64,000 bases of DNA. Source: a virus. Position numbers and translations under genes: made by a program. This document shows positions 46,626-57,214 of the stretch, one piece after another; position 1 is the first letter of the stretch; each line of letters opens with the position of its first letter. The notes under the pieces were generated by a model. The model was given only the letters and a program-made list of their open reading frames with translations, did not search any database and was not told the DNA's origin. Where the stretch lies: positions 1-64,000 of the IMG/VR virus record IMGVR_UViG_3300027714_000008. One strand, written 5' to 3'.

Positions 46626-48245
46626 TTAAAATCCCATATTTACCTTAACGTTTTTATCGACTGTCCATACACCCATATCTTCTTCTAGTATATTACTTTC
46701 GTCGTCTTGACCATCGTTTATAAACCCGAATGGCACTAAATCGTTTTCAATCTCTTTCATACGTTGTTCAAACATCATTTCCTTTAGATTAACATCAGTC
46801 AGTTCTTCAAAGTTATTACCCACGGCAAAATATCCAAACAACACTAGGTTCATCATTAAGTCGTCATGGTTTCCTTCTGATGCTTCGTATGATGCACCTT
46901 TGGCTACAAACGTGGACATCTCTAATATAGTCTGAGGGTCTACAATATCTAACTTGCCATGTTCAATAATGTCTTTAATGGCAGAACACCCAATACGTTT
47001 TGTTTTCCTAGTCATCTCTACACCAATACGATCAGCTCTTATAAGAGAATCCATGTGAAGGTTTTCGTACTCTAAATCATTATATAGGCCGTTACAAACC
47101 AGCGATCCTTGATCATTAGCTTCAATAATAGTATAAGCCTCATTGTAGAGATTTGCATACTTATAAATAATTGTAGGGTAGAGGATTGGTGAGATAGTAT
47201 TACAGCGATACACAGCAACCTGCTTAAAAGGTCTTTGGCTAATATCGATCAAGTTAAACGTGCTATAGTCCAATCCTCTACCTCTCGCAACATCAACTAA
47301 CATTATGTAGCTATGTTTGGGATCAGGATTTTCATACATTAAAAAACTACCGCCTTCTAACACTTGTACATGAGGTTTGGCTTTTTGTCGTAATAAATGT
47401 TCTGCTGAAATTAAAGTTGCGCCTGTGCCAAAGAAAGTGTTACCAAATTCTTGATCAAATTGTAATTGGCTTGTATTACCAATAGTCTTGTCTTTCCATT
47501 TTTCATCACGACCAGGAACGTCCCACCAATCAACTCTGAATGGCACAAATTCACTTGTGTTTTGCATAGCACCTTCCCAAATTTTATGGAACATGTTACC
47601 TATACCATTAGCAGTAGAAGTGATAATAATCTTTGTGTCCTTACCAGATGAAACAACTGGATATGTAGACGTGTAAAATTCTGCCGCACGTTCAACAAAT
47701 GCAAACTCGTCTAAGTACAATAGGTTAACAGACATACCACGAATTGAGCTACCACTAGTTGCGGCTGCAATAATTCTGCTTAGATTAGAAAATTCTAAAG
47801 AACCTTTATTTAAAGCCTTTGTGCCTGGTTGTAAAAAGAAAGGTAAGTTCTCTAGCATCAAAGTAACTCTTGCCAACATTTCACGCGCAGTAGCACCCTT
47901 GTTTGCTAAAACAGCAACAGTTTTCTCGGCATGGAATATTGCATACCACAATAAGTAAGCAACAGAACTTATTGATTTTCCAGACTGTCTACAGGCAAGC
48001 ACAATAGAAAATCTATTATTTTGAAAGTGACTAAACATTTGCTCTTGATAAGGATACAAATCAAATGGAACAAGCCCTCTATCTAAGCTGATAACCTTAC
48101 AGTATGTTCTTGCAAAGTAAGAAGCATCGTGCATGCACTTAGCATACTCTTTGACTTGCCATTCAGACCATTCTTGTACAACGTTATCGGCTTTAACTTG
48201 TCTATTACCATTATAACTTTTACTCGTATCCATCACAATAGCCAT
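46626..48245 (-). CDS. 17: Terminase large subunit gp17
   Basis: gp17 is the packaging ATPase-nuclease. The 539-residue protein has ACRQSGKSISS (Walker A), LLYLDEFAFVERA (Walker B), ITSTANGIGNMFHKI, the nuclease motif LVDVARGRGLDYS and IIEANDQGSLVCNGLY. It follows gp16 by 2 bases. Confidence 0.97.
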   Translation of the reverse strand: MAIVMDTSKSYNGNRQVKADNVVQEWSEWQVKEYAKCMHDASYFARTYCKVISLDRGLVPFDLYPYQEQMFSHFQNNRFSIVLACRQSGKSISSVAYLLWYAIFHAEKTVAVLANKGATAREMLARVTLMLENLPFFLQPGTKALNKGSLEFSNLSRIIAAATSGSSIRGMSVNLLYLDEFAFVERAAEFYTSTYPVVSSGKDTKIIITSTANGIGNMFHKIWEGAMQNTSEFVPFRVDWWDVPGRDEKWKDKTIGNTSQLQFDQEFGNTFFGTGATLISAEHLLRQKAKPHVQVLEGGSFLMYENPDPKHSYIMLVDVARGRGLDYSTFNLIDISQRPFKQVAVYRCNTISPILYPTIIYKYANLYNEAYTIIEANDQGSLVCNGLYNDLEYENLHMDSLIRADRIGVEMTRKTKRIGCSAIKDIIEHGKLDIVDPQTILEMSTFVAKGASYEASEGNHDDLMMNLVLFGYFAVGNNFEELTDVNLKEMMFEQRMKEIENDLVPFGFINDGQDDESNILEEDMGVWTVDKNVKVNMGF

Positions 48246-48247
48246 TA

Positions 48248-48610
48248 TTAATCCTTGTCTGGTAGTACGTCTATGACGTCACCCTCTTTTTTCTGTAAGT
48301 CTGATAGCATTTTTTGTATCTCTACAGTAGACCCAACTAATAAATTATTAGTGATGCCACCAGCTGGAATATCAGAAGGGTCTTCCTTCTTAATATCTTT
48401 TTTCTTTTTGTGTAAATCTAATAGATTACCATTGACATCTGCCATTGTTTTCATTAGGCCAGAAAGCACTTCAAATGCGCGAGGGTGTTCTGTTGATCTT
48501 GCAACTTCGATCATATCTTCTAAGGCTGCTGAACCTTTTACTAGGATGTCGTGGTAAGTTTGTCTTGCATACTCAAAATCATTATCTACATTATCAGATG
48601 AATCAATCAT
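48248..48610 (-). CDS. 16: Terminase small subunit gp16
   Basis: The 120-residue product, encoded just before gp17, has EYARQTYHDILVKGSAALED and a helical core (RAFEVLSGLMKTMADVNGN), as in short gp16 proteins. It recognises DNA for packaging. It overlaps gp15 by 4 bases. Confidence 0.88.
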   Translation of the reverse strand: MIDSSDNVDNDFEYARQTYHDILVKGSAALEDMIEVARSTEHPRAFEVLSGLMKTMADVNGNLLDLHKKKKDIKKEDPSDIPAGGITNNLLVGSTVEIQKMLSDLQKKEGDVIDVLPDKD

Positions 48611-49389
48611 GCGCTATCTAAAGCTCCATAGAATGTTGTCGTAAATCCATAATCACTATCTGGACTTGCGGATGCTGGGTTAGGTATCACTCTGATTGTT
48701 GAAACTAACTCATCAGAGTCTTTTATACCACTATTTATAGTGTGTAATTTCATGTCTGCTTGACGTATAATCTTACCAGTTGTAACAGGACCATAGAAAT
48801 TAATTTTCATTTCAAAGTCTAAAGTGTAAAGAATACTACGTCTTTGCTCTAAAGCACCTTCATAGTCGTCTGTGAATGAAACACTCTGCAAAGAAATAGG
48901 GCTGTCTTCTAATATATCTTCACCTGCAATAGGCTTTATTGTTAAAGTATATTGTGGAGCAAAGTAAGGAACAATCTGTTCAACTATTTGTAACGCATCA
49001 TCTTGAGACTTTGCATAGATGTTTAATTGAAAGTTTATATTATAAGGTACTGGTGTTTTAACTTTGTTTCTATCGTAAACACTAGTGCCTGTAGTGTTAA
49101 ACTGATTGACCTTACTTAATTGTCTGACTGGATCATAAACAATATTAACAATCTCGAATGATATGCGAGGAAGTTTGATAGCCAATTGTCTTTCAGCATC
49201 TTCACCATTAGTCTGTGATCTAAGACGTTCAATAAAATCACGTTTAGGCGCATATGTCAATGGTACTTTAACTTGACTTATTACTGCGCCAGCAGAGTTC
49301 TTACGTAACACATGTAAGTTATTAAACAGACTGCCAAACACGGCAACTGATTTACGAATTCTTTGATGATAGAAATATGTACCAAACAT
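48607..49389 (-). CDS. 15: Tail sheath terminator gp15
   Basis: gp15 caps the tail and joins it to the neck. The 260-residue protein starts MFGTYFYHQRIRKSVAVFGS and has PRISFEIVNIVYDP, as in T4 gp15. It lies between gp14 and gp16, the T4 order. Confidence 0.93.
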   Translation of the reverse strand: MFGTYFYHQRIRKSVAVFGSLFNNLHVLRKNSAGAVISQVKVPLTYAPKRDFIERLRSQTNGEDAERQLAIKLPRISFEIVNIVYDPVRQLSKVNQFNTTGTSVYDRNKVKTPVPYNINFQLNIYAKSQDDALQIVEQIVPYFAPQYTLTIKPIAGEDILEDSPISLQSVSFTDDYEGALEQRRSILYTLDFEMKINFYGPVTTGKIIRQADMKLHTINSGIKDSDELVSTIRVIPNPASASPDSDYGFTTTFYGALDSA

Positions 49390-49392
49390 TAT

Positions 49393-50310
49393 TTAAGTCT
49401 CCACGTCACCAAATGGGTTGCTTTCAGAGAAGTCTAAGAAGCCACCAGCTATGGTTTTAAAATCAGCATTTTGTTCATCGTCAGAAATTCTATTATCCTC
49501 TACAACACCACTAGCCTGTACGACACCTTTTGCACCCGATGTTAGACCTGTGATTGTTCCAGAGTCAAGGAATTCACGGAACTTACCATCTGTAGAACCA
49601 ATGTGAGCCAAAGATAACACGCTATCAGAATCAGAAGCAAAGTTAGCCGCTGGTGCAAATGCGACGACTTCACCCCTCATAAATATTCCAAGGTCACTGT
49701 CAAGTGTCTGTGAAACGTTTTCGCCAACTTGGAACAAAGTTGCGCTTGATGAATCTTGATGTAATGTAAGATCCATTTGATAGGCACTATGCTTTTCAAT
49801 ATCATCAATAGCTTTGACACCTGTATCAAAATCTTCATCATTGTATTCGAATAGAGAACAACGCATTTTAAATGTTGGTAGATTCTTAAGCTGATAAAAA
49901 GGCGATTCGTCTTCGACCTTTTGAATTTCAAAAGTAGAGTTTGACATAGGCAAATGTATTAAATCACCTTCTCTAGGTCTATAGAAAGCAATATCATTCT
50001 TACCGACTAATTGATCAAAGCGACGTCGTGCAACAATAAACGTTGCTTCGTCTCTTATCTCAACACCGAATTTTGAAAACAAGTCTCTTTCACCATCAAA
50101 ACCTTCTAGGTTCTCAATATACATTTCAATCTTATGAGATTTTTTAAATTTAGAAACAGAGTCGTCACCAAATATACGATCTTCGTTTACTAATTCACGA
50201 GGAATATAGAAAACGTCTTGACCATACATTTGTAGAGACTCAATTATTATGTCTTCATATAATGTCTGTTCGCTTTTAACGCCGACATTGAAGTATGCAT
50301 TGGTTGCCAT
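49393..50310 (-). CDS. 14: Neck protein gp14
   Basis: The 305-residue protein has SEQTLYEDIIIESLQMYGQD, YIPRELVNEDRIFGDD and FYRPREGDLIHLP, which are standard for gp14 of the neck. It follows gp13 by 1 base. Confidence 0.94.
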   Translation of the reverse strand: MATNAYFNVGVKSEQTLYEDIIIESLQMYGQDVFYIPRELVNEDRIFGDDSVSKFKKSHKIEMYIENLEGFDGERDLFSKFGVEIRDEATFIVARRRFDQLVGKNDIAFYRPREGDLIHLPMSNSTFEIQKVEDESPFYQLKNLPTFKMRCSLFEYNDEDFDTGVKAIDDIEKHSAYQMDLTLHQDSSSATLFQVGENVSQTLDSDLGIFMRGEVVAFAPAANFASDSDSVLSLAHIGSTDGKFREFLDSGTITGLTSGAKGVVQASGVVEDNRISDDEQNADFKTIAGGFLDFSESNPFGDVET

Positions 50311-50311
50311 A

Positions 50312-51067
50312 TTATCCTACAAAGAAATCTGGTGGAAATTCGTGTTCTAGTCGCATTGTTTCTTTTAGTGTTGCAATCTCGGCAGTAGCATCGTCATACA
50401 ATTGTCTACCATTAAGAAGAACGCCGCCTGGAAGTTGCATACCTTCAAACTTAATTAGGTTTGCACCCCATTGTTGTTTTATCAACTGTGTGGTGAAGTC
50501 TTTTACAAACATATCATTATAGACTGATGTGAAAGTTTCTGGATTAATTATGTTGTCTGTTTCAAGAACTACGTAATCACCAGCTTTAATAGATTTATCA
50601 TTCATGTTACTAAACCACTTTAGACGATTCTGATGTCTACGGAAATTTACTTGTGGCGTGCCAGTCAATTGACTTTCTAGTAAAGATAGATATTGTTGCA
50701 TCTGTGTGAAGTAACCAAGATCACCTATAAAGCTACCTTGGTTTGCCACATCTTGTAGCATCAATTGATATTTAATACTAAAAAAGTTTCTTGAAACTGA
50801 TGCACCAGTTTGTATTGGTAATGCTTTTATAACATACAATATATTGGTAGGTAAAGTTATATATTCGTTTGTAATGTCTGTAGCAGTCATTAAATGAACA
50901 TGAAAACCTCTTGATACTGCATCAGAATGAAACTCTGCATAATACTGTAGAGCGTCGTCTATACGATCGTCTATTTGATCCTCGTCTACGTTAATTTCAA
51001 TGACAGGAGCACCTAGCCTACGAAGAGCATGGTCTTGTAATTGTACTCTGCTTGTAACAATAGCCAT
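50312..51067 (-). CDS. 13: Neck protein gp13
   Basis: The protein (251 residues) starts MAIVTSRVQLQDHALRRLGA and has DEDQIDDRIDDALQYYAEFH, typical of gp13. It is followed by gp14. A hairpin and a late-promoter-like octamer lie upstream. Confidence 0.94.
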   Translation of the reverse strand: MAIVTSRVQLQDHALRRLGAPVIEINVDEDQIDDRIDDALQYYAEFHSDAVSRGFHVHLMTATDITNEYITLPTNILYVIKALPIQTGASVSRNFFSIKYQLMLQDVANQGSFIGDLGYFTQMQQYLSLLESQLTGTPQVNFRRHQNRLKWFSNMNDKSIKAGDYVVLETDNIINPETFTSVYNDMFVKDFTTQLIKQQWGANLIKFEGMQLPGGVLLNGRQLYDDATAEIATLKETMRLEHEFPPDFFVG

Positions 51068-51092
51068 TAAAAATAATCCTTCTGGTGTAATA

Positions 51093-51116
51093 GGAGAGAG
51101 ATATTATTCCCTCTCC
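51093..51116 (-). other. Hairpin upstream of gp13
   Basis: On the - strand GGAGAGGG pairs with CTCTCTCC (one G-T pair) around an 8-base loop. No T run follows, so it is not a clear terminator. GCTAAATA, a 6-of-8 late promoter match, lies just before it at 51121-51128. Confidence 0.45.
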
Positions 51117-51128
51117 ATTCTATTTAGC

Positions 51129-54100
51129 TTAGTTTAATAGGTTGCCAGCGGCATTATATACATTAATTCTATAATGAGAAGCCGCTTGTCCGTCTAAAGT
51201 ACCAGCATTAACACCACTTGTGCCGTTGACATCAACTGTTCTAAGGGCAGTTAGTATCTGTGCGGCTGTCTGATCGGCTGTAGCACTTGATTCAATGCCG
51301 TCTAGTTTAGTACCATCGGCGGCAACGTCACGACCATCAACTGTTCCCGATGCGGCAAGGTTGACAACAGTTAACGTACCTGAGCTAGAATTAAAGGTAA
51401 GATTAGAACCACTCTTTGGCGGCAATTCGCCTGTCGCACCAGTTGTAAATAATGGAAAACAAGTCGTATCACTTGATTCATCTGCTACTGTAACAGCAGT
51501 AGCAACAGCTGCTAAAGCAACATCAATATTAGCCGTACCATTGAAAGATGTACCACCGATAGTTCTTGCAGTTGCTAATGCAGTTGCAGTTGCCGATAAA
51601 TCTACTGCAATATTAGCACTACCATTAAATGATGTTCCACCAATAGTCCTTGCAGTTGTTAAAGTGGCGGCTGAACCAGATGTGTTTTGATTACCAGTTG
51701 CATTAACACCAGCAAGGTTTATATTCGCTGATCCATTAAATGATACACCACCAATAGTCCTTGCAGTTGCTAATGTAGTTGCGGTATTCGCTAAACCCAC
51801 TGCAATATTAGCACTACCATTAAATGATGTACCGCCAATTGTTCTTGCAGTTGTTAGCGTAGCGGCTGAACCAGATGTGTTTTGATTACCAGTTGCATTA
51901 ACACCAGCAAGATTTATATTAGCACCACCATTAAACGATACGCCACCAATAGTTCTTGCAGTTGCCAATGTAGTTGCAGTTGCGGCATTACCAGTGACTT
52001 CACCAGTAAAATTAGTTGCTGTTATTTTACCTGTACTTGGATTGTAAGTAAGCCCTGTGTCATGTTTTATCGCCGTAACTGCGCCACTTGTTGCCGCGTC
52101 AAACTTAATTGTAAAGTTTGTGTTAGTTGATTCGTCTGCTGTTGTTACAGCACCAGCAGCTGCCCATGATAGTGTTTTGTCACCACTTGTTACTAAGGCT
52201 TGTCCAGCAGAACCATCTGCATTTGGCAATGTCCATATAACGTTAGCGGATGGAGAAACTGGTTGACCAAATCCTACATAGTTACTTGCGTTACTGTCAA
52301 GGAACCTTTGTTCTGTTACTGCTGACACAAGTGATGTTAATACGCCTGAGCTAGGGTTATATGTTAAGCCAGTATCCGTCTCAATACCCTGTGTCCCTGT
52401 TGCACCATCTACGAATGTAGGAAATACTGTTTCATTGGCTGTATTGTTAGCAGTTGCCGTAATTGCAGTTCCTATTGCTGCAGTGCCAGATGTGTTTTGA
52501 TTACCAGCAGCATTAACACCAGCAAGGTTTATATTCGCTGATCCATTAAAGGATACGCCACCGATTGTTCTTGGAGTAGCTAAGATGGTTGCAGTTGCCG
52601 CATTACCAGTTAATTCACCTGTAAGTGCGCCCTCAAATGTACCAGCTTTAACAATACCCAACGTGACTGAACTATCAGCCATGTTTATAGTACCTGAAAC
52701 ATCAGAGTCGTAAGCGTTTAAGAATGTCCACTTAGTCTCACTCACATCAAAGAATAGACCCACGTGAGTGTGGCCTATACCTGAGCTACCAGTGTTTCTG
52801 TTTGTAAATATACCAGTATCAACATTGATAGGAGATGCTGAACCTAGCCATGCGTTATTTAATGTGTGACCAGTTACTGCACCAAATTCTACACTAATAC
52901 CATTTGCTAATGTGTGCGCACTATCGTTAATTCTAATATTTTCACCTAGGACAGTAGAAAATGCAGAGTCATAAGAAAACTTGAATGAGTCACCAGCCGA
53001 GTCTGCACTATCAATTGCAAGATAGAAAGCTCTGTTGACAATATCTGTAAAGTGACCTTTAAGAACCGCATCATCAAGACCTGAACCTGTTACCAATGCA
53101 GTGTTTGCATCACCTATTGTATCACCTTGGTTAAGATTATTAAATGCGCCACCAATATTGATATTCTGTGTGGATGCGTTTACTTGAGTACCTAAAACTG
53201 TTAAGTTATTACCAACAACCAAATTAGTGCCTATGTGAGCATCACCAATAGTTCTAAAAGTTTGAGTCGTATCATGGCTTAACTCGACCAGAATTTGTCC
53301 AGTGCTTGCATGACTTGTTAAAACACGACCAACTGTAATTGGAAAGTTAGGGAATGAATTTTCTGTACTAGACAATGCACCAGCTGATGCTCCAAGGAAT
53401 ACAGCGGCATTGGCAGTCAAAGAAGACGTGTCGATGTTATTTACTAGACCTGAGTTTGTTACGTACCCAAATGTGCCATTCTCAATATCATGGGTTGCAA
53501 GACCAGAAACTTCGTAGTGATCCGCGTTTGATCCGTTTGCAAGTCCGATTGTAGGTGTAGTACCTTGCACACCAACATAATAGACTGGTTTACCATCAAG
53601 GATTGTTGCACCAGATCCGTTATAAACTCTAGTAACTTGCTCTTGACCAACTTGTAAAGTCATAGCAGCTTCGTCGTTGTAGACTGCTAAAGCACCGAAT
53701 GCTGAGTCGTAAAATACTCGACCTTCTGCATGTGCAGGGATAATACCAGAATAATCTAAGAAGCCTGGTGCAATTGAAGTGGCAGTGACAACATCGAATG
53801 TTACGTCGTCTGTTGTTGCAACTGCTTGACCAATAGCAATGTCGTTGGCATTTACTGTGACACCAGTACCAGCACCAATGTTTAATGTGCGTGTAGCTGC
53901 AATAGTACCACCGCCTGTCAAACCTGCACCAGCAGTAATTGTTACGCCGGTGTGATCAATATGTTCGTTTGCAACAAATCCACTTAGATTGTCGTGTACG
54001 ATTTGTCCGTCATTAGTTGTGATGTTATCTGCATTTGCAGTTAAACCAGTACCAGCAATAACATTAAGTGTACGATTGGCGGCGATAGTACCACCGCCTG

Positions 54101-55007
54101 TTAAACCAGTGCCCGCAATAACAGAAACACCTGAGTGATCGATATGCTCATTTGCAACAAATCCGCTTAGACTGTCATGTACAATGTCACCATCAGTTGT
54201 AGTAATCACACCAGTGCTATCATTGTATGTAATACCAGTACCACCACTTATAGCGTTCTTAGCGTCACTGTCTGCACGAGCAGTCGTGTAATAAAGGTTA
54301 CTACCTTCTGTAAGATTAGCTGTAGTGAAAGGACCTAGTGTAGCAGTTGCAGTAAATGTACCACCATCTGCTGTACCAATTGTTAAGATGCCGTTACTAC
54401 TATCGTATCCAAATGATGCAACACCTGCAACTGGAAATACTCCAGCAGAGTCTATTAGTCCTTGAGCGTTTACTGTAAATTTTGGAACTAAAGAACCAGA
54501 ACCATAAGTACCAGCAGTCACACCTGTGTTTGTTATTGATATTTTACCAGCGGCAGAGTCGTATGTAATTCCTGTGGAAGCTACTAGCTTGGCTCTTACT
54601 TCTGCTACACTAGGACCTGTATATGTTAATACGCCTGTTGCAGGGACATATGCAAAAGAACCATCTCCACCAGCGTCTGTTAGACTGATTGCGTTCTTTG
54701 CATCAGAATCAGCTCTTGCTGTAGTGTAGTATAGATTATTACCTTCGCCTAAGTTGGTAGTGCTTTTTGTAGCTATTCGTACATCAAAGGCAGAGTCAAC
54801 TCTTGATGTTGTATGATACAAATTGCTACTGCCTTCAGTAATCTCATCTGTATTATCCTTTGATGCTATTTGTGTAGCAACGTATGCTTGCGTAGCAACT
54901 GGAAGGTTTGCCTGAGTTATAATGCCACTTACGTTTACTGAACTATCAAACGTTGAAGGTCCTTTGACTGTAATGCCATTCTTAACTATAAAATTCTTGT
55001 CTGCCAT
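51129..55007 (-). CDS. Giant repetitive tail fibre protein
   Basis: The 1292-residue protein starts MADKNFIVKNGITVKGPSTF, an N-terminal pattern of marine phage fibre proteins. It contains repeated units: YYTTARADSDAKNAIS (several copies), GLTGGGTIAANRTLNV with SGFVANEHIDH (three copies) and ARTIGGVSFNGSANI (at least six copies). It ends VYNAAGNLLN. It is probably a receptor-facing fibre or adhesin arm. The repeats may drive length or allele variation by recombination. No chaperone domain is recognised. Confidence 0.85.
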   Translation of the reverse strand: MADKNFIVKNGITVKGPSTFDSSVNVSGIITQANLPVATQAYVATQIASKDNTDEITEGSSNLYHTTSRVDSAFDVRIATKSTTNLGEGNNLYYTTARADSDAKNAISLTDAGGDGSFAYVPATGVLTYTGPSVAEVRAKLVASTGITYDSAAGKISITNTGVTAGTYGSGSLVPKFTVNAQGLIDSAGVFPVAGVASFGYDSSNGILTIGTADGGTFTATATLGPFTTANLTEGSNLYYTTARADSDAKNAISGGTGITYNDSTGVITTTDGDIVHDSLSGFVANEHIDHSGVSVIAGTGLTGGGTIAANRTLNVIAGTGLTANADNITTNDGQIVHDNLSGFVANEHIDHTGVTITAGAGLTGGGTIAATRTLNIGAGTGVTVNANDIAIGQAVATTDDVTFDVVTATSIAPGFLDYSGIIPAHAEGRVFYDSAFGALAVYNDEAAMTLQVGQEQVTRVYNGSGATILDGKPVYYVGVQGTTPTIGLANGSNADHYEVSGLATHDIENGTFGYVTNSGLVNNIDTSSLTANAAVFLGASAGALSSTENSFPNFPITVGRVLTSHASTGQILVELSHDTTQTFRTIGDAHIGTNLVVGNNLTVLGTQVNASTQNINIGGAFNNLNQGDTIGDANTALVTGSGLDDAVLKGHFTDIVNRAFYLAIDSADSAGDSFKFSYDSAFSTVLGENIRINDSAHTLANGISVEFGAVTGHTLNNAWLGSASPINVDTGIFTNRNTGSSGIGHTHVGLFFDVSETKWTFLNAYDSDVSGTINMADSSVTLGIVKAGTFEGALTGELTGNAATATILATPRTIGGVSFNGSANINLAGVNAAGNQNTSGTAAIGTAITATANNTANETVFPTFVDGATGTQGIETDTGLTYNPSSGVLTSLVSAVTEQRFLDSNASNYVGFGQPVSPSANVIWTLPNADGSAGQALVTSGDKTLSWAAAGAVTTADESTNTNFTIKFDAATSGAVTAIKHDTGLTYNPSTGKITATNFTGEVTGNAATATTLATARTIGGVSFNGGANINLAGVNATGNQNTSGSAATLTTARTIGGTSFNGSANIAVGLANTATTLATARTIGGVSFNGSANINLAGVNATGNQNTSGSAATLTTARTIGGTSFNGSANIAVDLSATATALATARTIGGTSFNGTANIDVALAAVATAVTVADESSDTTCFPLFTTGATGELPPKSGSNLTFNSSSGTLTVVNLAASGTVDGRDVAADGTKLDGIESSATADQTAAQILTALRTVDVNGTSGVNAGTLDGQAASHYRINVYNAAGNLLN
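51530..51990 (-). repeat. In-frame repeats in the tail fibre gene
   Basis: At least five near-identical units encode ARTIGG(V/T)SFNGSANI followed by LA(G)VNATGNQNTSG or similar. Two unit types alternate, so this looks like recent tandem growth. A further copy is near 52530-52580. Confidence 0.8.
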
Positions 55008-55026
55008 GGTTCATTGTCCCCGATGG

Positions 55027-55653
55027 TTATGTGATAATTGTTTGGTGGGCTTTAACTAATATTGTATTTGCAGGATTACGTGTAAATTTAACTTCAATTG
55101 TGCCTGAGTTATTTGTTACAGCTAAAGATCCTAGATCACTATCACCAGTATGTACTATACCATATTCTGTACTTGCTATATTTGTTCCGTCAAATGCAGT
55201 CAATATTTTAGAGATTTGTGTCTCTGTAGAACTGCCATTGTATGCTGAAATATTAAATTCTATTGCAGTGGATGCACCACCTGTTACATATGATGCAACG
55301 ATTGTAGCTGATCCGCTTGTTACTGATACACCAACTGGTTGTGCTTTAACTATACCATTCTTAGTATAAAGAGTGCCAATGTAAGCACCTCTAAATCTTA
55401 TATCATCTGTGCCAATATCAATCGCATCTGAATCAGAGGCAAATAATGCACCAGAAATAGTTGCACTATCAAGTGTTTTATTAGTTAGTGTTTGTGCACC
55501 CGACGTTGTAACAGATTCAAATCCACCAGCGGTCGAACCATTATGTACTCTAATACTATTTAATTGATTATCATATGAGATTTCACCAGCAGCCCCAGTA
55601 AAGTTATTATTCTGAGCTGTTGTGCCTCGTCTAAACTGGACTACTGTAGGCAT
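55027..55653 (-). CDS. Tail fibre/adhesin protein with MTD-like N terminus
   Basis: The 208-residue product starts MPTVVQFRRGTTAQNNNFTG and then GAAGEISYDNQLNSIRVHNG, the fold of phage fibre N-terminal adaptor domains. A middle TLTNKTLDSATISG is common in fibres. The C half is beta-rich. It lies directly before the giant fibre gene. Confidence 0.75.
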   Translation of the reverse strand: MPTVVQFRRGTTAQNNNFTGAAGEISYDNQLNSIRVHNGSTAGGFESVTTSGAQTLTNKTLDSATISGALFASDSDAIDIGTDDIRFRGAYIGTLYTKNGIVKAQPVGVSVTSGSATIVASYVTGGASTAIEFNISAYNGSSTETQISKILTAFDGTNIASTEYGIVHTGDSDLGSLAVTNNSGTIEVKFTRNPANTILVKAHQTIIT

Positions 55654-55671
55654 TTATTTAATTCCTTATTT

Positions 55672-56157
55672 CTATACACTTGAATCTACGCCAAGATCTA
55701 TTGTTGCTAACGAACCTACAGGATTCATACATTCAAATGTTCCGCCTGTTGAAATTCCAAACGCATCAATTTGACCTGTTGAGTCTACTGTTCCATAATT
55801 ACCTTCTGGAAAGTTAACTGCTCCAACGCCTGTTATGACTGCGTTATCTACATATATTTTATTTACCGCATCATTATTATCAGAAGGCGAAGATAAATTA
55901 ACAATCCTAAGACTGTTCATGTTTATCTGACCAGTCATTGTTCCACCAGATGTGAGCAATGTTTCTGATTGTGCCGAATCTATTTGAGCCTTTATAGCAT
56001 CAGAATCAGTAAAAAATTTAACTACATTATCGGCATTTTTATAAAAAAGTCTTCCGTCTTTATAGTTAATAGCCAATTCACCATAGGCCAAATCGCCAAC
56101 AAGAGGTATCTTGCCAGCCGAATCTGATTTAAGTAATCTAATCTCTACGTTAGACAA
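55672..56157 (-). CDS. Tail fibre protein, adaptor-like
   Basis: The 161-residue protein has MSNVEIRLLKSDSAGKIPLV, GDLAYGELAINYKDGRLFYK and GTMTGQINMNSLRIVNLSSP with DAVNKIYVDN, motifs of T4-like fibre shafts. A late promoter lies 44 bases upstream. Confidence 0.75.
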   Translation of the reverse strand: MSNVEIRLLKSDSAGKIPLVGDLAYGELAINYKDGRLFYKNADNVVKFFTDSDAIKAQIDSAQSETLLTSGGTMTGQINMNSLRIVNLSSPSDNNDAVNKIYVDNAVITGVGAVNFPEGNYGTVDSTGQIDAFGISTGGTFECMNPVGSLATIDLGVDSSV

Positions 56158-56200
56158 TGTCTATTCTTTTCTTTTTAGTAAAACTATATAATATTAGTTC

Positions 56201-56208
56201 TATTTATA
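56201..56208 (-). promoter_or_regulatory. T4-type late promoter
   Basis: TATAAATA lies 44 bases before the gene that starts at 56157. Confidence 0.65.
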
Positions 56209-56212
56209 ACGA

Positions 56213-57205
56213 TTAATACTCGCCGCCGTCAACAATATTCAAAGTTACACCACCATTAACTACAGTGAATTGAGTATTATCAAAGAAAGCTAAACCTCTT
56301 TGCGTGTATGAGGCGTTAAATACATTGATTTTAAACTTACCGCTTGATGAATCCAAGTTAAAACCGATAGATGCATCAGCAGTAGTTATCTTTGCTCCTA
56401 CATCAGAATCGAAACCTAAATATGAACCAGCAAGTGTACTCGCTTTAAATGGCGCAAGTGAAAATGACGAGTGTGCTATATTAATTGCAGTCGATCCTGT
56501 TGGATCTAGTGTATAGTTATCATACACCTTAAATGTCTTATCTGTTGCGTCTCTGAACATACCAGTAAACGCAAAACCTGAACTATCTTCTTTGCGTCCA
56601 GCCGCATAACCAATATCAATAGAAGCGTTTGGGCTTCCAGCTGAGTCATTAGAGTTAAGCTTGATGTGATGGTCTGCAAGGTTCAAAGTCTCTGAATTAA
56701 TAACAGTCTGTGTGCCTGTAACTGTAAGCCCACCTGTAATTGTGAGATTTGCCAAAGACAAAGTGTCGTCAATATTAATAGCAACGTTGTTATTAGTTAC
56801 TACTGTTCTTAAACCATTACCACCCGAAAAAGTTAAAGTGTCAGCTAGGATTGATACAGAATCAGTTCCAGAGTCGCCAGCCAAAGCAATGTTAGTAGCA
56901 ACACTTATTTCTCCAGCAGAGTCAAGTCTACCATCCGAAAGTATTTTTATTTGTGGTATTTTTGTGGCTGAACCATAAGTTCCAGCAGTAACATTAACAG
57001 GAGGTAAAGCATCCGAGGCTTCCCATTTGCCAACAGACGAATCATACGCAAGAAGGTTGCCGTGTGATGCACCCGAAACATCTACGTCAGATAAACTTGC
57101 AAATGATCCACCAGATTGAACAATGCTACGTATTGGTGCGCCAACAACCACTTTTTTTACTTGAGTTTCATTCAACCCAGCGATTATGACAGTTCTATCA
57201 ACCAT
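56213..57205 (-). CDS. Tail fibre-type structural protein
   Basis: The 330-residue protein is beta-rich with many S, D and G (ASLSDVDVSGASHGNLLAYD) and has TGTQTVINSETLNLADHHIK, known in fibre proteins of marine myoviruses. It lies among other fibre genes. Its exact place in the virion is unknown. Confidence 0.75.
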   Translation of the reverse strand: MVDRTVIIAGLNETQVKKVVVGAPIRSIVQSGGSFASLSDVDVSGASHGNLLAYDSSVGKWEASDALPPVNVTAGTYGSATKIPQIKILSDGRLDSAGEISVATNIALAGDSGTDSVSILADTLTFSGGNGLRTVVTNNNVAINIDDTLSLANLTITGGLTVTGTQTVINSETLNLADHHIKLNSNDSAGSPNASIDIGYAAGRKEDSSGFAFTGMFRDATDKTFKVYDNYTLDPTGSTAINIAHSSFSLAPFKASTLAGSYLGFDSDVGAKITTADASIGFNLDSSSGKFKINVFNASYTQRGLAFFDNTQFTVVNGGVTLNIVDGGEY

Positions 57206-57214
57206 AGCTTTGTA

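Noticed and set aside
51295-52266. Open + strand frames opposite the tail fibre gene
   Set aside because: They arise from the antisense of repetitive fibre codons, lack ribosome sites and would oppose the whole late operon.
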